21,474 nucleotides of DNA from JBOGUF01 sp050696075 (GTDB lineage Bacteria; Chloroflexota; Chloroflexia; Thermomicrobiales; UBA6265): contig JBOGUF010000009.1 of NCBI GenBank assembly GCA_050696075.1, positions 1-21,474 on the forward strand, read 5' to 3'. Below are positions 1 to 8,086 of the stretch, piece after piece (position 1 is the first letter of the stretch; the number at the start of each line of letters is the position of its first letter). Made by a program: the position numbers and the translations under genes. The notes under the pieces are model-generated. The model saw nothing but the letters and a program-made list of their open reading frames with translations, made no database searches and was not told the origin of the DNA.

Positions 1-63
1 CAGGGGTCAGGGACGGAATGACGTGCTCTCCCTCGCCCCTGACTCCTGACTCCCGACCCCGCG
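1..63. repeat. Inverted degenerate heptamer array at window edge
   Basis: From 36 the sequence steps in 7-bp units: CCCCTGA, CTCCTGA, CTCCCGA, then a decayed CCCCGCG. Bases 1-13 hold the reverse complement of the same units (CAGGGG, TCAGGGA), so the two arms could pair around a loop at about 14-35. The left arm is cut by the window edge, so its real length is unknown. The array ends about 17 bases before the lysZ start, so it lies in the lysZ leader or in the gap after an upstream gene. A similar inverted 7-bp design occurs at 10465-10537 with a different unit sequence. Its function is unknown. Confidence 0.7.
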
Positions 64-79
64 ACCGAAGGGAGCTTAC

Positions 80-943
80 GTGCTGGTTGTCAAGATCGGT
101 GGGGGCGCGGGCATCGACGAGGGCGCCTACGAGCGGTTCGCGGCGGACGTCGCGACGCTGAACGAGCCGGCGGTGCTGGTGCATGGCGGGAACGCGGAGT
201 TCAGCCGCCTCAGCGCCGCGCTCGGCATGCCGCCGCGAATGATCGCCAACGACAAAGGGCGCGTCACGCGTTACACCGACCGCGCGACGATGGATGCGAT
301 GCTGATGGCCTACTGCGGCAAGGTCAACAAAACCTTGGTCGGCAAGTTGCACGCGGCGGGCGTAAACGCGGTGGGGTTGAGCGGGCTCGACGGGCAGATT
401 GCCACGGGGCGCCGCAAACCGGTGCTGCGCGGAATGGAAGACGGCAAGCAGAAAATCCTGCGCGACGATCACGCGGGCACGATCGAGCAGGTCGATACGC
501 GGCTGATTCGATTGCTGCTCGATGGGGGCTACCTGCCGGTCCTCACGCCGCCGGCGCTGAGCGAGGGCGGCGTGCCGATCAACGTCGACGGCGACAAGCT
601 GGCGCTCGAACTGGCTATCGACATGCACGCGGACGGATTGCTCTTTTTCTCCGACACGCCGGGTTTGCTGGCCGACAAGGACGACGAATCGACGCTGATC
701 CGTGAGATCGACGCTTCGTCGCGGGAGGCGGCGCTGGCCGCCGCCGCCGGGCGGATGAAGGTCAAGGTCGAGGCGGCGCTGGGTGCGATCGAGCGTGGCG
801 TCGGTCGGGTCGTCTTCGCCGATGCCCGTGCCGAGCAGCCGATATCGCGGGCGCTGGCCGGCGAAGGAACCGTGGTGCGGGCGGTTGTTGCCGTCGCCGC
901 TGGGAAGGATCACCAATGGCACTTACCGCAACGCTCGGCTTAG
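80..943 (+). CDS. lysZ: [LysW]-aminoadipate / [LysW]-glutamate kinase (LysZ)
   Basis: Cytoplasmic amino-acid kinase that phosphorylates the side-chain carboxylate of aminoadipate (or glutamate) carried on the protein LysW, in the AAA lysine or the LysW-type arginine route. The 287 residues show the N-terminal V-V-K-I-G-G-G nucleotide loop, V-H-G-G near residue 35, the LysZ-like Y-C-G-K-V-N-K segment, G-L-S-G-L-D-G, Y-L-P-V-L-T-P-P-A-L, and V-V-F-A-D-A near the C terminus. These match my memory of Thermus LysZ better than ArgB. The start is GTG, preceded by an AAGGGAG ribosome site. The 3' end overlaps lysJ by 28 bases, so the two are probably translationally coupled. LysW itself is not in the window. 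Aminoadipate and glutamate specificity cannot be separated from sequence alone. Confidence 0.9.
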   Translation: MLVVKIGGGAGIDEGAYERFAADVATLNEPAVLVHGGNAEFSRLSAALGMPPRMIANDKGRVTRYTDRATMDAMLMAYCGKVNKTLVGKLHAAGVNAVGLSGLDGQIATGRRKPVLRGMEDGKQKILRDDHAGTIEQVDTRLIRLLLDGGYLPVLTPPALSEGGVPINVDGDKLALELAIDMHADGLLFFSDTPGLLADKDDESTLIREIDASSREAALAAAAGRMKVKVEAALGAIERGVGRVVFADARAEQPISRALAGEGTVVRAVVAVAAGKDHQWHLPQRSA

Positions 944-2097
944 CCGACATTCACCAGGCAGAGCACGACTATCAACTGCCGCTCTATGCCAAGCGCGAGA
1001 TCGCGCTGGTGCGCGGCGAAGGCGCATACCTCTTCGACAGCGAGGGGAAGCGCTACCTCGACGCGATGAGCAACTATGGCGTCGCCGCCCTCGGTCACGC
1101 CGACCCAGGGTTCGCCGCCGCGCTCGCCGATCAACTCGCCACGCTGACCACCTGCCATCAGAGCTTCTACAGCGACGTCCGGGCCGCCCTATTGCAGGAG
1201 ATCGCGGCGATTGCTCCCGCTGGATTGTCGCGCGCCTTTTTGAGCAACTCGGGCGCGGAGGCGATCGAGGCGGCGCTGAAGTTCGCTCGCGCGGCGACCG
1301 GCAAGCCGAAGATCGTCGCCGCCAAGCGTGGCTACCATGGCCGCACCCTGGGCGCCCTTTCGGCGACGGCCGACGCTAAGTACCGCAAACCCTTCGAGCC
1401 GCTGCCGATCCCGGCGGTGCATGTCACGTTCAACGACCTCGCCGCGCTCGAAGCGGCGCTCGACGAGGAGACCGCCGCGGTCATCCTCGAGCCGATCCAA
1501 GGTGAAGCCGGCATCTATCCGGCCAACGCCGACTATCCGCGGCAGGTCCGCGACCTGACACGGTCCAGAGGCATCCTTCTCATCGCCGACGAGATTCAGA
1601 CCGGGTTCCGTACCGGTGCGCCATTTGTCACGGGCGCGGCGGGAGTGACGGCGGACATCCTCTGCACGGCCAAGGCGCTTGCCAACGGCGTGCCGATCGG
1701 GTTGACGGTCGTCACTGACGCGATCAGCGAGGCGATGCCGTCCGGCGCGCATGGCACCACCTTCGGCGGAAATCCGCTCGCCTGCCGCGCCGCGCTCTAT
1801 ACCCTGACCGCCTTTCGCGAACGTGGGCTCTATGCCCGCTCCGCCGAGCTGGGCGACCAGATCATCGCGCGGATCGAAGGGCTCAACAGCGGCAAGGTGC
1901 GCCAGGTGCGCGGCCGCGGCCTGATGATCGGCATCGAGCTCAAGGAGCGTGTCACCCCGACGCTGCGGGCGTTGCAGGAGCGCGGCGTGCTGGTCCTGCC
2001 CGCCGGCAACCTTGCCTTTCGCCTGCTGCCGCCATTGATCTGGGAGCAGGCGCAGGTGGACGAGTTGCTGACAGTGCTGGAGGGCGTGCTGGTCTGA
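916..2097 (+). CDS. lysJ: [LysW]-aminoadipate semialdehyde aminotransferase (LysJ/ArgD-like)
   Basis: Class III PLP-dependent aminotransferase, 393 residues, the usual length. It would transaminate the LysW-bound semialdehyde to LysW-lysine (or LysW-ornithine), two steps after LysZ; the intervening reductase is not in the window. Visible motifs are N-S-G-A-E-A near residue 112 (PLP phosphate), G-Y-H-G-R-T, E-P-I-Q-G-E-A-G-I, the L-L-I-A-D-E-I-Q-T-G-F segment that contacts the PLP ring, and the PLP lysine K253 in C-T-A-K-A-L. G-T-T-F-G-G-N-P-L-A follows. The SD is AAGGA, seven bases before the ATG and inside the lysZ reading frame. Pairing with lysZ argues for LysJ over ArgD or a GABA-type transaminase. 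It converges on the HTH gene with only 11 bases between stops and no evident terminator. Confidence 0.88.
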   Translation: MALTATLGLADIHQAEHDYQLPLYAKREIALVRGEGAYLFDSEGKRYLDAMSNYGVAALGHADPGFAAALADQLATLTTCHQSFYSDVRAALLQEIAAIAPAGLSRAFLSNSGAEAIEAALKFARAATGKPKIVAAKRGYHGRTLGALSATADAKYRKPFEPLPIPAVHVTFNDLAALEAALDEETAAVILEPIQGEAGIYPANADYPRQVRDLTRSRGILLIADEIQTGFRTGAPFVTGAAGVTADILCTAKALANGVPIGLTVVTDAISEAMPSGAHGTTFGGNPLACRAALYTLTAFRERGLYARSAELGDQIIARIEGLNSGKVRQVRGRGLMIGIELKERVTPTLRALQERGVLVLPAGNLAFRLLPPLIWEQAQVDELLTVLEGVLV

Positions 2098-2108
2098 CGA
2101 TATGCCGA

Positions 2109-2645
2109 TTACGGCTCTTCGTCGTCAGCATCCGACTCGGCGTGCTCGGCCGCCAGCGCCAGGTCCTTGAGGGTGCGACCGAGCGGCGTGAGGATTTGCC
2201 TCAACCTCGAGAATGCCTCGTCGACAGACCCTTGCTCGATACGCGAGAGGGTGCTGGCATCCACCCCGGCCGCCAGCGCCAAGTCCTCAATGCTCAGTTG
2301 ATTTTCCTCACGCCAATGCCGGATCTGCCGGCCGATGCGTTCGGCAGACTTCTTCTCGACAGCGTCCAAATGGGCGGCAAACGCTGAGTCGGTGAGGTCG
2401 CGAATCGACAGCCACGAGATTTCGGCCGGGCCTTCATTGGTTGGAATGACGAGTTCGTAGGGACCAAACGTCATTCGGTCCCAGCGGACGCCCGTTCGCC
2501 TTGTGATGAGGCAGTTCAGCTTGACATCGGCCCGTGTGTGATCAGCGAACAACACGATAAGTCTGTCGCCGTCGACGCGGGCGTCGGCAATCCGCATATA
2601 GTCGCTCGTGTCCCATGCTTGCTTGGTCTTCGTCGCCAGACTCAT
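2109..2645 (-). CDS. DUF2442-HTH (XRE) fusion, probable antitoxin-like regulator
   Basis: 178 residues. Residues about 16-85 (R-I-A-D-A-R-V-D-G-D-R-L to I-S-W-L-S-I-R-D-L) resemble a DUF2442 domain. Residues about 104-163 form a Cro/C1-type helix-turn-helix (I-G-R-Q-I-R-H-W-R-E-E-N, L-A-L-A-A-G-V-D-A-S-T-L-S-R-I-E-Q-G). An acidic tail ends in D-A-D-D-E-E-P. The ATG at 2645 is chosen because GGAAAGG lies just upstream and because it overlaps the stop of the DUF4160 frame as ATGA; a longer frame upstream reads out of frame through that gene. DUF2442 proteins often sit beside DUF4160 proteins, an arrangement suspected to be a toxin-antitoxin pair. By that reading this would be the DNA-binding antitoxin, probably autoregulating the pair. 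That role is inference. Confidence 0.75.
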   Translation of the reverse strand: MSLATKTKQAWDTSDYMRIADARVDGDRLIVLFADHTRADVKLNCLITRRTGVRWDRMTFGPYELVIPTNEGPAEISWLSIRDLTDSAFAAHLDAVEKKSAERIGRQIRHWREENQLSIEDLALAAGVDASTLSRIEQGSVDEAFSRLRQILTPLGRTLKDLALAAEHAESDADDEEP

Positions 2646-2895
2646 CTCACTGGCCTTTCCGGGTTGTATTTGTTCCAGGTGTCGATAATGTCCTGTTCGT
2701 GTGCGCGAAGCAGCTCGCGCGCGCCGAGGGGAAGTGTGTCGCCCGCCAAACGCGTCAACTCTGGTAATCGAATCGACGCCGCACCACGATCCCATTGAAC
2801 GTGGCAATGCGGGAGGTGGTGCCGATTTCCCTCCTCCGCATAAATCTAAACCTTGAACCGGCCGCGTTCGACAACCTTGACCACAGCACGAGCAT
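2642..2895 (-). pseudogene. DUF4160-like gene, apparently frameshifted
   Basis: The leftward frame ending with TGA at 2644-2642 encodes R-H-H-L-P-H-C-H-V-Q-W-D, S-I-R-L-P-E-L, a D-T-L-P-L-G-A-R-E-L-L segment and a D-T-W-N-K-Y-N-P-E-R tail, which is the DUF4160 pattern. That frame has a TAG at about 2848-2846 and no ATG, GTG or TTG before the conserved block. The missing N terminus is found in another frame from the ATG at 2895 (M-L-V-L-W-S-R-L then R-F-R-F-M-R-R). The two halves join only if the frame changes near 2827-2839, in a purine-rich GGAGGAGGGAAA run, as if one base had been lost. It may be a true mutation, a read error or programmed slippage. Its stop overlaps the DUF2442-HTH start by 2-4 bases. 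Too broken to appear as a single open frame. Confidence 0.65.
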
Positions 2896-3029
2896 CGGCT
2901 GACGCGGCGAGCTTGTCAACGGGGCTGGGTCAATCTCCCGGATCGGGAACTTCCTGGTGTCCGTGATCGTTGGGCATGTTGACGGGAGAAGCGTGCTCGA
3001 AGCCTCTGCCCGAGGGAGGTAGATTTGCC

Positions 3030-3035
3030 TACAAT
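3030..3035 (+). promoter_or_regulatory. Possible -10 element of the beta-propeller gene pair
   Basis: TACAAT matches five of six bases of the sigma-70 -10 consensus, about 98 bases before the chosen GTG start at 3133. No good -35 is visible at the proper spacing. The rest of the 2896-3132 gap holds a small TCCCG/CGGGA hairpin near 2936-2948 and nothing else I recognise. Confidence 0.25.
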
Positions 3036-3132
3036 CAGGTCGTGCGTGGTGGCAGCGGTCGTGCGACGAACCGGCGGCGCCGTGCGGTCGCCGGGTGCGA
3101 AGGAGAGCTGGAGCCAAGGAGAGGGCAGACTC

Positions 3133-4620
3133 GTGACGATTGGGGTACGACAGGTGATCGTAACGGTGCTGTGCGCGCTGCTGGCGGTTGCCGGCGCCGC
3201 GGGTGTCGCGGCACAAGGCGAGGCGACACCGGCAGCGTCCGACTGTGCCGCTACAGAACCGAGCGGGCTGATCGTCTATCAAGCGTGGAACGAAGCGGAC
3301 GCCTCGCTGACGGGTGAGGTGGTCGTCGCCGATCCGGCCGGCGAGGAACTTCATCGGGTGAGCGTGCCGGGGTTGACGCGCGTCTGGTCAACACCCATGC
3401 CCGGTCGGGCGCTCGTCACCGACGAGCAAGATCGCCTCCATTTGCTCGACGCCGAGGCCGGTACGGTGACAGCGCTGGCGCTGCCGGAGGGCGGAGGCAA
3501 CGTCTTGCCCACCGGCGGGCCGGCATTCTCGCACGGCCAGGGCACGCGGTACGTGCTCCTCTCGAATGCACGGCAAGACCAGGCAGCGCTCGTCGATCTT
3601 GAAACCGGCACGGCGACCGACTTGGTCGCGCTCACTGGCGAGGAATTCGTCGTCTTCGGCATGATCTCAGCCGACGACAGCCACGCCGCGGTCACCTTTG
3701 GTGATAGCGCCTATCTCATTCCGACCGCCAATCCGGCTTCGTTTCGGAAACTGGGTGGTGACCTCCGGGGCGGCAACGCGGTCCTGTCCCCCGATAGCGA
3801 ATCGGTGGTCCATTACCAGCAGGCGGGCGAGGACCGGTTTGAGCTGGTCGTCGAAGATCTCGATGGCTCGAACTCGCAGGTAGTCGTCACGCACGATACA
3901 CCGCCGGCCGGGCAATTCGCCGGCTCGTCGGAACGCCTCTTGGTGCGCACGATCGACGAGTTGCTCGTGATCGATCTGACTACTGGAGATGAGCGCCAGT
4001 TACTCGATGAGTACGTCATGCCGTGGATCATCGCGCCCGATGGCGACAGGGTCTTGGTGGCCAGTGGCGAAGAGGTGCTGAGCGAGACGGACCTTGACGG
4101 CGCCTGGGTCTGGATCGACATCGACACCGGCGAAATGACGGTGATCGAGGAACTCGACAATCACAGGCCGGTTAGGCAGGGCGGCGACTTACGCTGGATC
4201 GTCTTGGTCGGTCACGCCTTCTATAGCGGCCAGGGCGGTGAAGAGGATCTGATCTACGGCGTCGATCTCATGACAGGCGACGTGCAAGAACTCTTCGCGG
4301 CGCCACCGGACGAATCGTACGCTCCGCCATCTATCGCGGTTCCAGACGGCCGGTACGCCCTGCTGTTGTATGTCGGCTTAGACGATGACTCTCGCCTGTA
4401 CTTGCTCGACGCCGCCGCCGGAACCGCGCGGGTCGTTGCCGAAGGCGTGGGCGTGCGCGGTGGCGCAATCTCGCCCGATGGCTGCTGGATCACGGTCGAG
4501 ACGACGACCGAGTCCGGCGAGGGCAGGACCAGCAGCATCGCCATCCAACCGATTGCCGGGGGCGAAGCGCGGACGGTGACCAACAGCGGATTCCAAGCGG
4601 TCTGGCTGGCATTGTCATAG
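3133..4620 (+). CDS. Secreted beta-propeller-like (TolB/PD40-type) protein, copy 1
   Basis: About 495 residues. The start is GTG at 3133, placed by an AAGGAGAG ribosome site and because it puts a signal peptide at the N terminus (hydrophobic V-I-V-T-V-L-C-A-L-L-A-V, then A-A-Q-G). A short polar stretch E-A-T-P-A-A-S follows. The mature part is made of repeated strands with propeller-type turns: L-V-D-L-E-T-G-T-A-T-D-L, V-L-S-P-D-S-E-S-V-V-H-Y, V-I-D-L-T-T-G-D-E, W-I-D-I-D-T-G-E, L-L-D-A-A-A-G-T-A, I-S-P-D-G-C-W-I-T-V. This suggests six to eight blades. There is no lipobox and no membrane anchor, so export to the cell surface or outside is likely. No catalytic residues are recognisable and the binding partner is unknown. 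The next gene is a paralogue 31 bases downstream. Confidence 0.75.
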   Translation: MTIGVRQVIVTVLCALLAVAGAAGVAAQGEATPAASDCAATEPSGLIVYQAWNEADASLTGEVVVADPAGEELHRVSVPGLTRVWSTPMPGRALVTDEQDRLHLLDAEAGTVTALALPEGGGNVLPTGGPAFSHGQGTRYVLLSNARQDQAALVDLETGTATDLVALTGEEFVVFGMISADDSHAAVTFGDSAYLIPTANPASFRKLGGDLRGGNAVLSPDSESVVHYQQAGEDRFELVVEDLDGSNSQVVVTHDTPPAGQFAGSSERLLVRTIDELLVIDLTTGDERQLLDEYVMPWIIAPDGDRVLVASGEEVLSETDLDGAWVWIDIDTGEMTVIEELDNHRPVRQGGDLRWIVLVGHAFYSGQGGEEDLIYGVDLMTGDVQELFAAPPDESYAPPSIAVPDGRYALLLYVGLDDDSRLYLLDAAAGTARVVAEGVGVRGGAISPDGCWITVETTTESGEGRTSSIAIQPIAGGEARTVTNSGFQAVWLALS

Positions 4621-4651
4621 TAGCAGTCGAACAATTTTTGGGGGAGACGAC

Positions 4652-6157
4652 ATGACCGCCAGCACGCGAAGGGCACGTTGCCTCGTCGCCACGACGATAC
4701 TTCTGCTCGCCGCTTTGGTGGTGGGTATGGCGCCCATGGCGGACGCGCGTCAGGCAACGCCGGTTGCTACGCCGGTCGTGGTGTGCGGTGGGTCGCCTCC
4801 GGACGATCGCCTGGTCTACCTGACGAGCGGAAAGAACGGCGCAATCGCCATCGTCATCGCCGAGGCCGACGGAACCGAACTCGATGCTTTTCCGATTGAG
4901 GGTAAGGGCATCGTGTGGACCACGGGTTACCGGGGCCGCGCGTTGGTGCAAGCATATGGCGGGGACGACGGTTCACGCTTCTATTTGGTCGACGTGACGG
5001 ATGTCAGCATCACGCCCGTCGACCTCCCCGAAAGCGTCGGAGATGACCTCTATGTGAACTCGCCGTGGATCTCCCAGAGTCAGGGTACGCGATGGGTGAT
5101 TATCGCCGACATGCGGGGTCAGCGAATGGCCGTGATCGATCTGGAGACGGGATCGACGGCTGACCTCGCGCCATTGGTGACCGGCGAAGCGGAGCAGTGG
5201 GGAGCGGTGACGCACGATGATCAATTCGTCGTCGTCTACGCTGACGATCAGGTGCGGGTTGCGCCGGTGGACGACCTTGGCCAGGTTCGCGCGATTGGTG
5301 GGGGGGAGCGGGTCGAGAATCCGAGCCTCTCCCCCGATGGTCGTTTCATCCTCTACACGCTCGGCGATGGGAGCATCAGCCGTCTCATGAGGGAGGAGGG
5401 TGCCACCGGCGAGGCGATGGTTGTGGCCGCGTCGTTCCTCCCGCCGATTCGCGGCTGGTTTTTCGATTCCGTCGATCGTGTCATTGTCCAACGCGGACCA
5501 ACCCTGGCCATCAAGGATCTGGCCACCGAGCACGAGCGCGTGCTGCTGCGTGACGCTGAGCCGATCGCGTACGCCGGGTCTCTCCTCGACGGCCGCCGGC
5601 TCTTTGTTGCCCATGCGTGGAAGAACGCGGGTACTTGGACGCTGATCGACCTCGAAAGCGACGACGTGCATCGATACGTGAGCGGGGCTCGCGGATTCGT
5701 GTTCAACTTCGCTACCGCACCGACCAGTCGCCGTTGGATCACCATGGTCAACGTCGTCCCGGACGGGCATCCGGGACTCGACGACGACAGGCTGCACGTG
5801 TCGAGCCTCGACGCCCAAACCGGCGACCTGGTGCGGCTGGCGGAATTGTCGGACATCGCCGATGCGATGATAGGGACCGGCGCCTGGACGCCCGATGGCC
5901 GGTACGCGATGGCCAGCGTCCAGACCGAGGAGGGGGCCTCACTCTGGCTGATCGACAACGAGCGCGCGGAGGCGGAACGACTGCTCGAGGGTTCAGAGGT
6001 TTTTGGGTATTTCACGCCGGATGGCTGCTGGACTGTGACGACCGTGCTAGAGGAGACCTTCAACGAGCTCAGCGTCGCGACCGAGGTTGCGCCGATACAT
6101 GGCGGAGCGCCGGTGGCGACGATCGAAGGCTATTTCGTTTATTGGATCGAGTCGTAG
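4652..6157 (+). CDS. Secreted beta-propeller-like protein, copy 2 (paralogue)
   Basis: 501 residues with ATG start and GGGGGAG ribosome site. The N terminus T-R-R-A-R-C-L-V-A-T-T-I-L-L-L-A-A-L is a signal peptide ending near A-D-A-R-Q, followed by A-T-P-V-A-T-P-V. The fold pattern repeats copy 1 block for block: S-Q-G-T-R-W-V-I-I-A-D beside copy 1's G-Q-G-T-R-Y-V-L-L-S-N, V-I-D-L-E-T-G-S-T-A-D-L-A-P-L beside its L-V-D-L-E-T-G-T-A-T-D-L-V-A-L, and a shared P-D-G-C-W turn near the C terminus. The pair is therefore a tandem duplication that has diverged strongly. Blade motifs include L-S-P-D-G-R-F-I-L-Y and W-T-P-D-G-R-Y-A-M. It is probably co-transcribed with copy 1. It ends 31 bases before the convergent proS stop. 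Confidence 0.75.
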   Translation: MTASTRRARCLVATTILLLAALVVGMAPMADARQATPVATPVVVCGGSPPDDRLVYLTSGKNGAIAIVIAEADGTELDAFPIEGKGIVWTTGYRGRALVQAYGGDDGSRFYLVDVTDVSITPVDLPESVGDDLYVNSPWISQSQGTRWVIIADMRGQRMAVIDLETGSTADLAPLVTGEAEQWGAVTHDDQFVVVYADDQVRVAPVDDLGQVRAIGGGERVENPSLSPDGRFILYTLGDGSISRLMREEGATGEAMVVAASFLPPIRGWFFDSVDRVIVQRGPTLAIKDLATEHERVLLRDAEPIAYAGSLLDGRRLFVAHAWKNAGTWTLIDLESDDVHRYVSGARGFVFNFATAPTSRRWITMVNVVPDGHPGLDDDRLHVSSLDAQTGDLVRLAELSDIADAMIGTGAWTPDGRYAMASVQTEEGASLWLIDNERAEAERLLEGSEVFGYFTPDGCWTVTTVLEETFNELSVATEVAPIHGGAPVATIEGYFVYWIES

Positions 6158-6188
6158 GGTTCGTTACCTGGATCGCGCCGTTGCGTTG

Positions 6189-7934
6189 TTATTCCGACCT
6201 CAGCCCTGCCCCTCGCGCTTCCGCCGTCGCGAGGTCAACCAGCGTTTGTGTGATCATATTCACCGCTTCGTTGAGCGGCACGAAGGTCGCCTCGGTCGCG
6301 GCGCGGGCTTTCAGTTCGGCTTCGCCCTTGGCGAGGGTGCGCGGGCTGACCGAGAGGCGAATGGGGCAGCCGATCAGGTCGGCGTCATTGAACTTCACCC
6401 CGGCGCGCTCGCCGCGATCGTCGTAGAGGACCTCGATACCGGCGGCGGCCAGGTCCCGGTAGAGCGTGTCTGCCGTGCCGATGACCTCGGTGTCCTCAGC
6501 GGAGCCGATCCAGAGTAGTGAGACATGGTACGGCGCGACTTCGACCGGCCAGCGGATTCCCTTGTCGTCGTGATGTTGCTCGACGATCGTCGCGGTCGCC
6601 CGGCCGCTGCCGATGCCGTAGGAGCCCATGACAATCGGGTGGCTTTGACCCTGGTCGTCCAGATAGGTTGCGCCGAGCGCCGCGCTGTAGCGGGTGCCGA
6701 GCTTGAAGATGTTGCCGACCTCGATTCCACGCGTCGCGTTCATCGGCGTGCCGCAGTGCGGGCAGGGAAAGTCCTGCTCCGCCGCGGCGATGTCGGCCAC
6801 GATGTCGGCCTGGTAGTCGCGGTCGAGGTTGACGTTGCGCACGTGGTAGCCGGTCCTGTTCGCCCCGGCGACGAGGTTGCGGCTGTCGCGCACGCTCTCG
6901 TCGGCGACGATGTAGGCATCCTTGACGCCGAGCGGCGAGCCGTAGCCAGGCTCCGCGCCGACCGCCCGGATCTCCTCGGCGGTCGCCGGCGCCAGCGCCG
7001 GTTCCTTGATCGCGTTGCGCAACTTGGTCTCATTGACGTCGAGATCGCCGCGGATGACGACGAAGACGAACCGGCCGGAAGCGCCGCGATAGAAGACCGC
7101 CTTGGCAGTGCGCGAGAGCGGGAACTGGAGGTAGTCGGCCAGCGCCTGAATCGTCGTCGTGCTCGGCGTCTCGACCTCCTCCATTGGCAGTAGGTCTTCG
7201 GTCGCCGGCGCGTCGCGGCGAAACGTCGCCACTTCGCGATTGGCCGCGTAGTCGCCGTTGGGGCAGAGCACGATTGTGTCTTCGCCGTTGGGGGAGAAGG
7301 CCATGAATTCGTGCGAGGCCGACCCACCCATCATCCCCACGTCCGCCCCGACGACGACGAAATCCATGCCGCATCGGCGGAAGATGCGGTCATACGCCTG
7401 CCAGTGGAGCTGATAGGCGGCGTCGAGCCCGGCCTCGTCGACGTCGAGGCTGTAGGAGTCCTTCATCGTAAACTCGCGGGCGCGGATCAGACCGCCGCGG
7501 GCGCGCGGTTCGTCGCGCCACTTGGTTTGAATGTGGTAGACGATCTGGGGCAACTGCCGGTAGGAGTTGACGTCCGAGCGGGCGAGGTCGGTGACGACCT
7601 CCTCGTGGGTCATCGCCAGGACCATGTCGCGCTCGCCCCGGTCTTTGAAGCGGGTCAGCTCGGGGCCGATCACGTCGTACCGGCCCGATTCTCGCCAGAG
7701 GTCGGCGGGGTGAACGACCGGCATGTACATCTCCTGCCCGCCGATGGCGTCCAACTCCTCGCGGATGATCTGCTCGACCTTGCGCACCACCCGCCAGCCG
7801 AGGGGCATCAGGGAGACGATGCCGGCCCCAAGCGGCCGGATCATTCCGGCCCGCACCATCAGCTTGTGGCTTGGCAATTCGACATCGCCGGGCGCTTCGC
7901 GCAGCGTCCGGCCGAACAGGTGTGACATCCGCAT
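6189..7934 (-). CDS. proS: Prolyl-tRNA synthetase
   Basis: Class II aminoacyl-tRNA synthetase that charges tRNA-Pro with proline, 581 residues, close to the 570-residue bacterial form. It begins S-H-L-F-G-R-T-L-R-E-A-P. Visible are T-H-E-E at 109-112, motif 2 (R-D-E-P-R-A-R-G-G and R-A-R-E-F-T-M-K-D-S-Y-S, about 140-162) and motif 3 (G-S-Y-G-I-G-S-G-R). Between motifs 2 and 3 is the large YbaK-like editing insertion, with T-A-K-A-V-F-Y containing the usual editing lysine, and a C-P-H-C-G segment near its end. The C-terminal anticodon-binding domain starts near P-Y-H-V-S-L-L-W-I. The ATG at 7934 follows GAGGAT by a proper distance; an ATG two codons later is the alternative. The open frame continues upstream, but that part is not ProS-like. 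I found no T-box in the 281-bp upstream gap. Confidence 0.96.
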   Translation of the reverse strand: MRMSHLFGRTLREAPGDVELPSHKLMVRAGMIRPLGAGIVSLMPLGWRVVRKVEQIIREELDAIGGQEMYMPVVHPADLWRESGRYDVIGPELTRFKDRGERDMVLAMTHEEVVTDLARSDVNSYRQLPQIVYHIQTKWRDEPRARGGLIRAREFTMKDSYSLDVDEAGLDAAYQLHWQAYDRIFRRCGMDFVVVGADVGMMGGSASHEFMAFSPNGEDTIVLCPNGDYAANREVATFRRDAPATEDLLPMEEVETPSTTTIQALADYLQFPLSRTAKAVFYRGASGRFVFVVIRGDLDVNETKLRNAIKEPALAPATAEEIRAVGAEPGYGSPLGVKDAYIVADESVRDSRNLVAGANRTGYHVRNVNLDRDYQADIVADIAAAEQDFPCPHCGTPMNATRGIEVGNIFKLGTRYSAALGATYLDDQGQSHPIVMGSYGIGSGRATATIVEQHHDDKGIRWPVEVAPYHVSLLWIGSAEDTEVIGTADTLYRDLAAAGIEVLYDDRGERAGVKFNDADLIGCPIRLSVSPRTLAKGEAELKARAATEATFVPLNEAVNMITQTLVDLATAEARGAGLRSE

Positions 7935-8058
7935 TGGTCGACGATCCTCAGCTTTCTCCGCGTATCGATTCGTATCGGTCCTGGTAGGCAACCGGGGCAG
8001 GATAGAGCCCCGCGCGGCTCGGCCGCAACATCTCCGCGTGCGAGCCCGCGACGCAACA

Positions 8059-8086
8059 TTGACAGCAAGGCTGGCGACACTAGACT
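8059..8086 (+). promoter_or_regulatory. Candidate sigma-70 promoter for the Tat-exported protein gene
   Basis: A perfect TTGACA (8059-8064) is separated by 16 bases from TAGACT (8081-8086), which matches four of six bases of TATAAT. It points toward the gene starting at 8216, leaving a leader of about 120 bases. The rest of the 7935-8215 divergent gap shows no clear element for proS. Confidence 0.4.

Noticed and set aside
783..2387. Several long open frames overlapping lysZ, lysJ and the HTH gene
   Set aside because: Compositionally biased shadows (Arg/Pro/Ser-rich) of well-supported genes, without ribosome sites or family motifs.
2900..2934. Leftward promoter for the DUF4160 module (TTGACA at 2919-2914)
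   Set aside because: The -35 is good, but the hexamer at the right distance (GATGCT) is weak and transcription would begin after the proposed ATG.
4973..6426. Open frames of 236-281 codons around the second propeller gene, on both strands
   Set aside because: They overlap a protein with signal peptide and repeats and show no domain or plausible start.
6525..7925. Two rightward frames opposite proS
   Set aside because: proS is unmistakable on the other strand; these are its antisense shadows.
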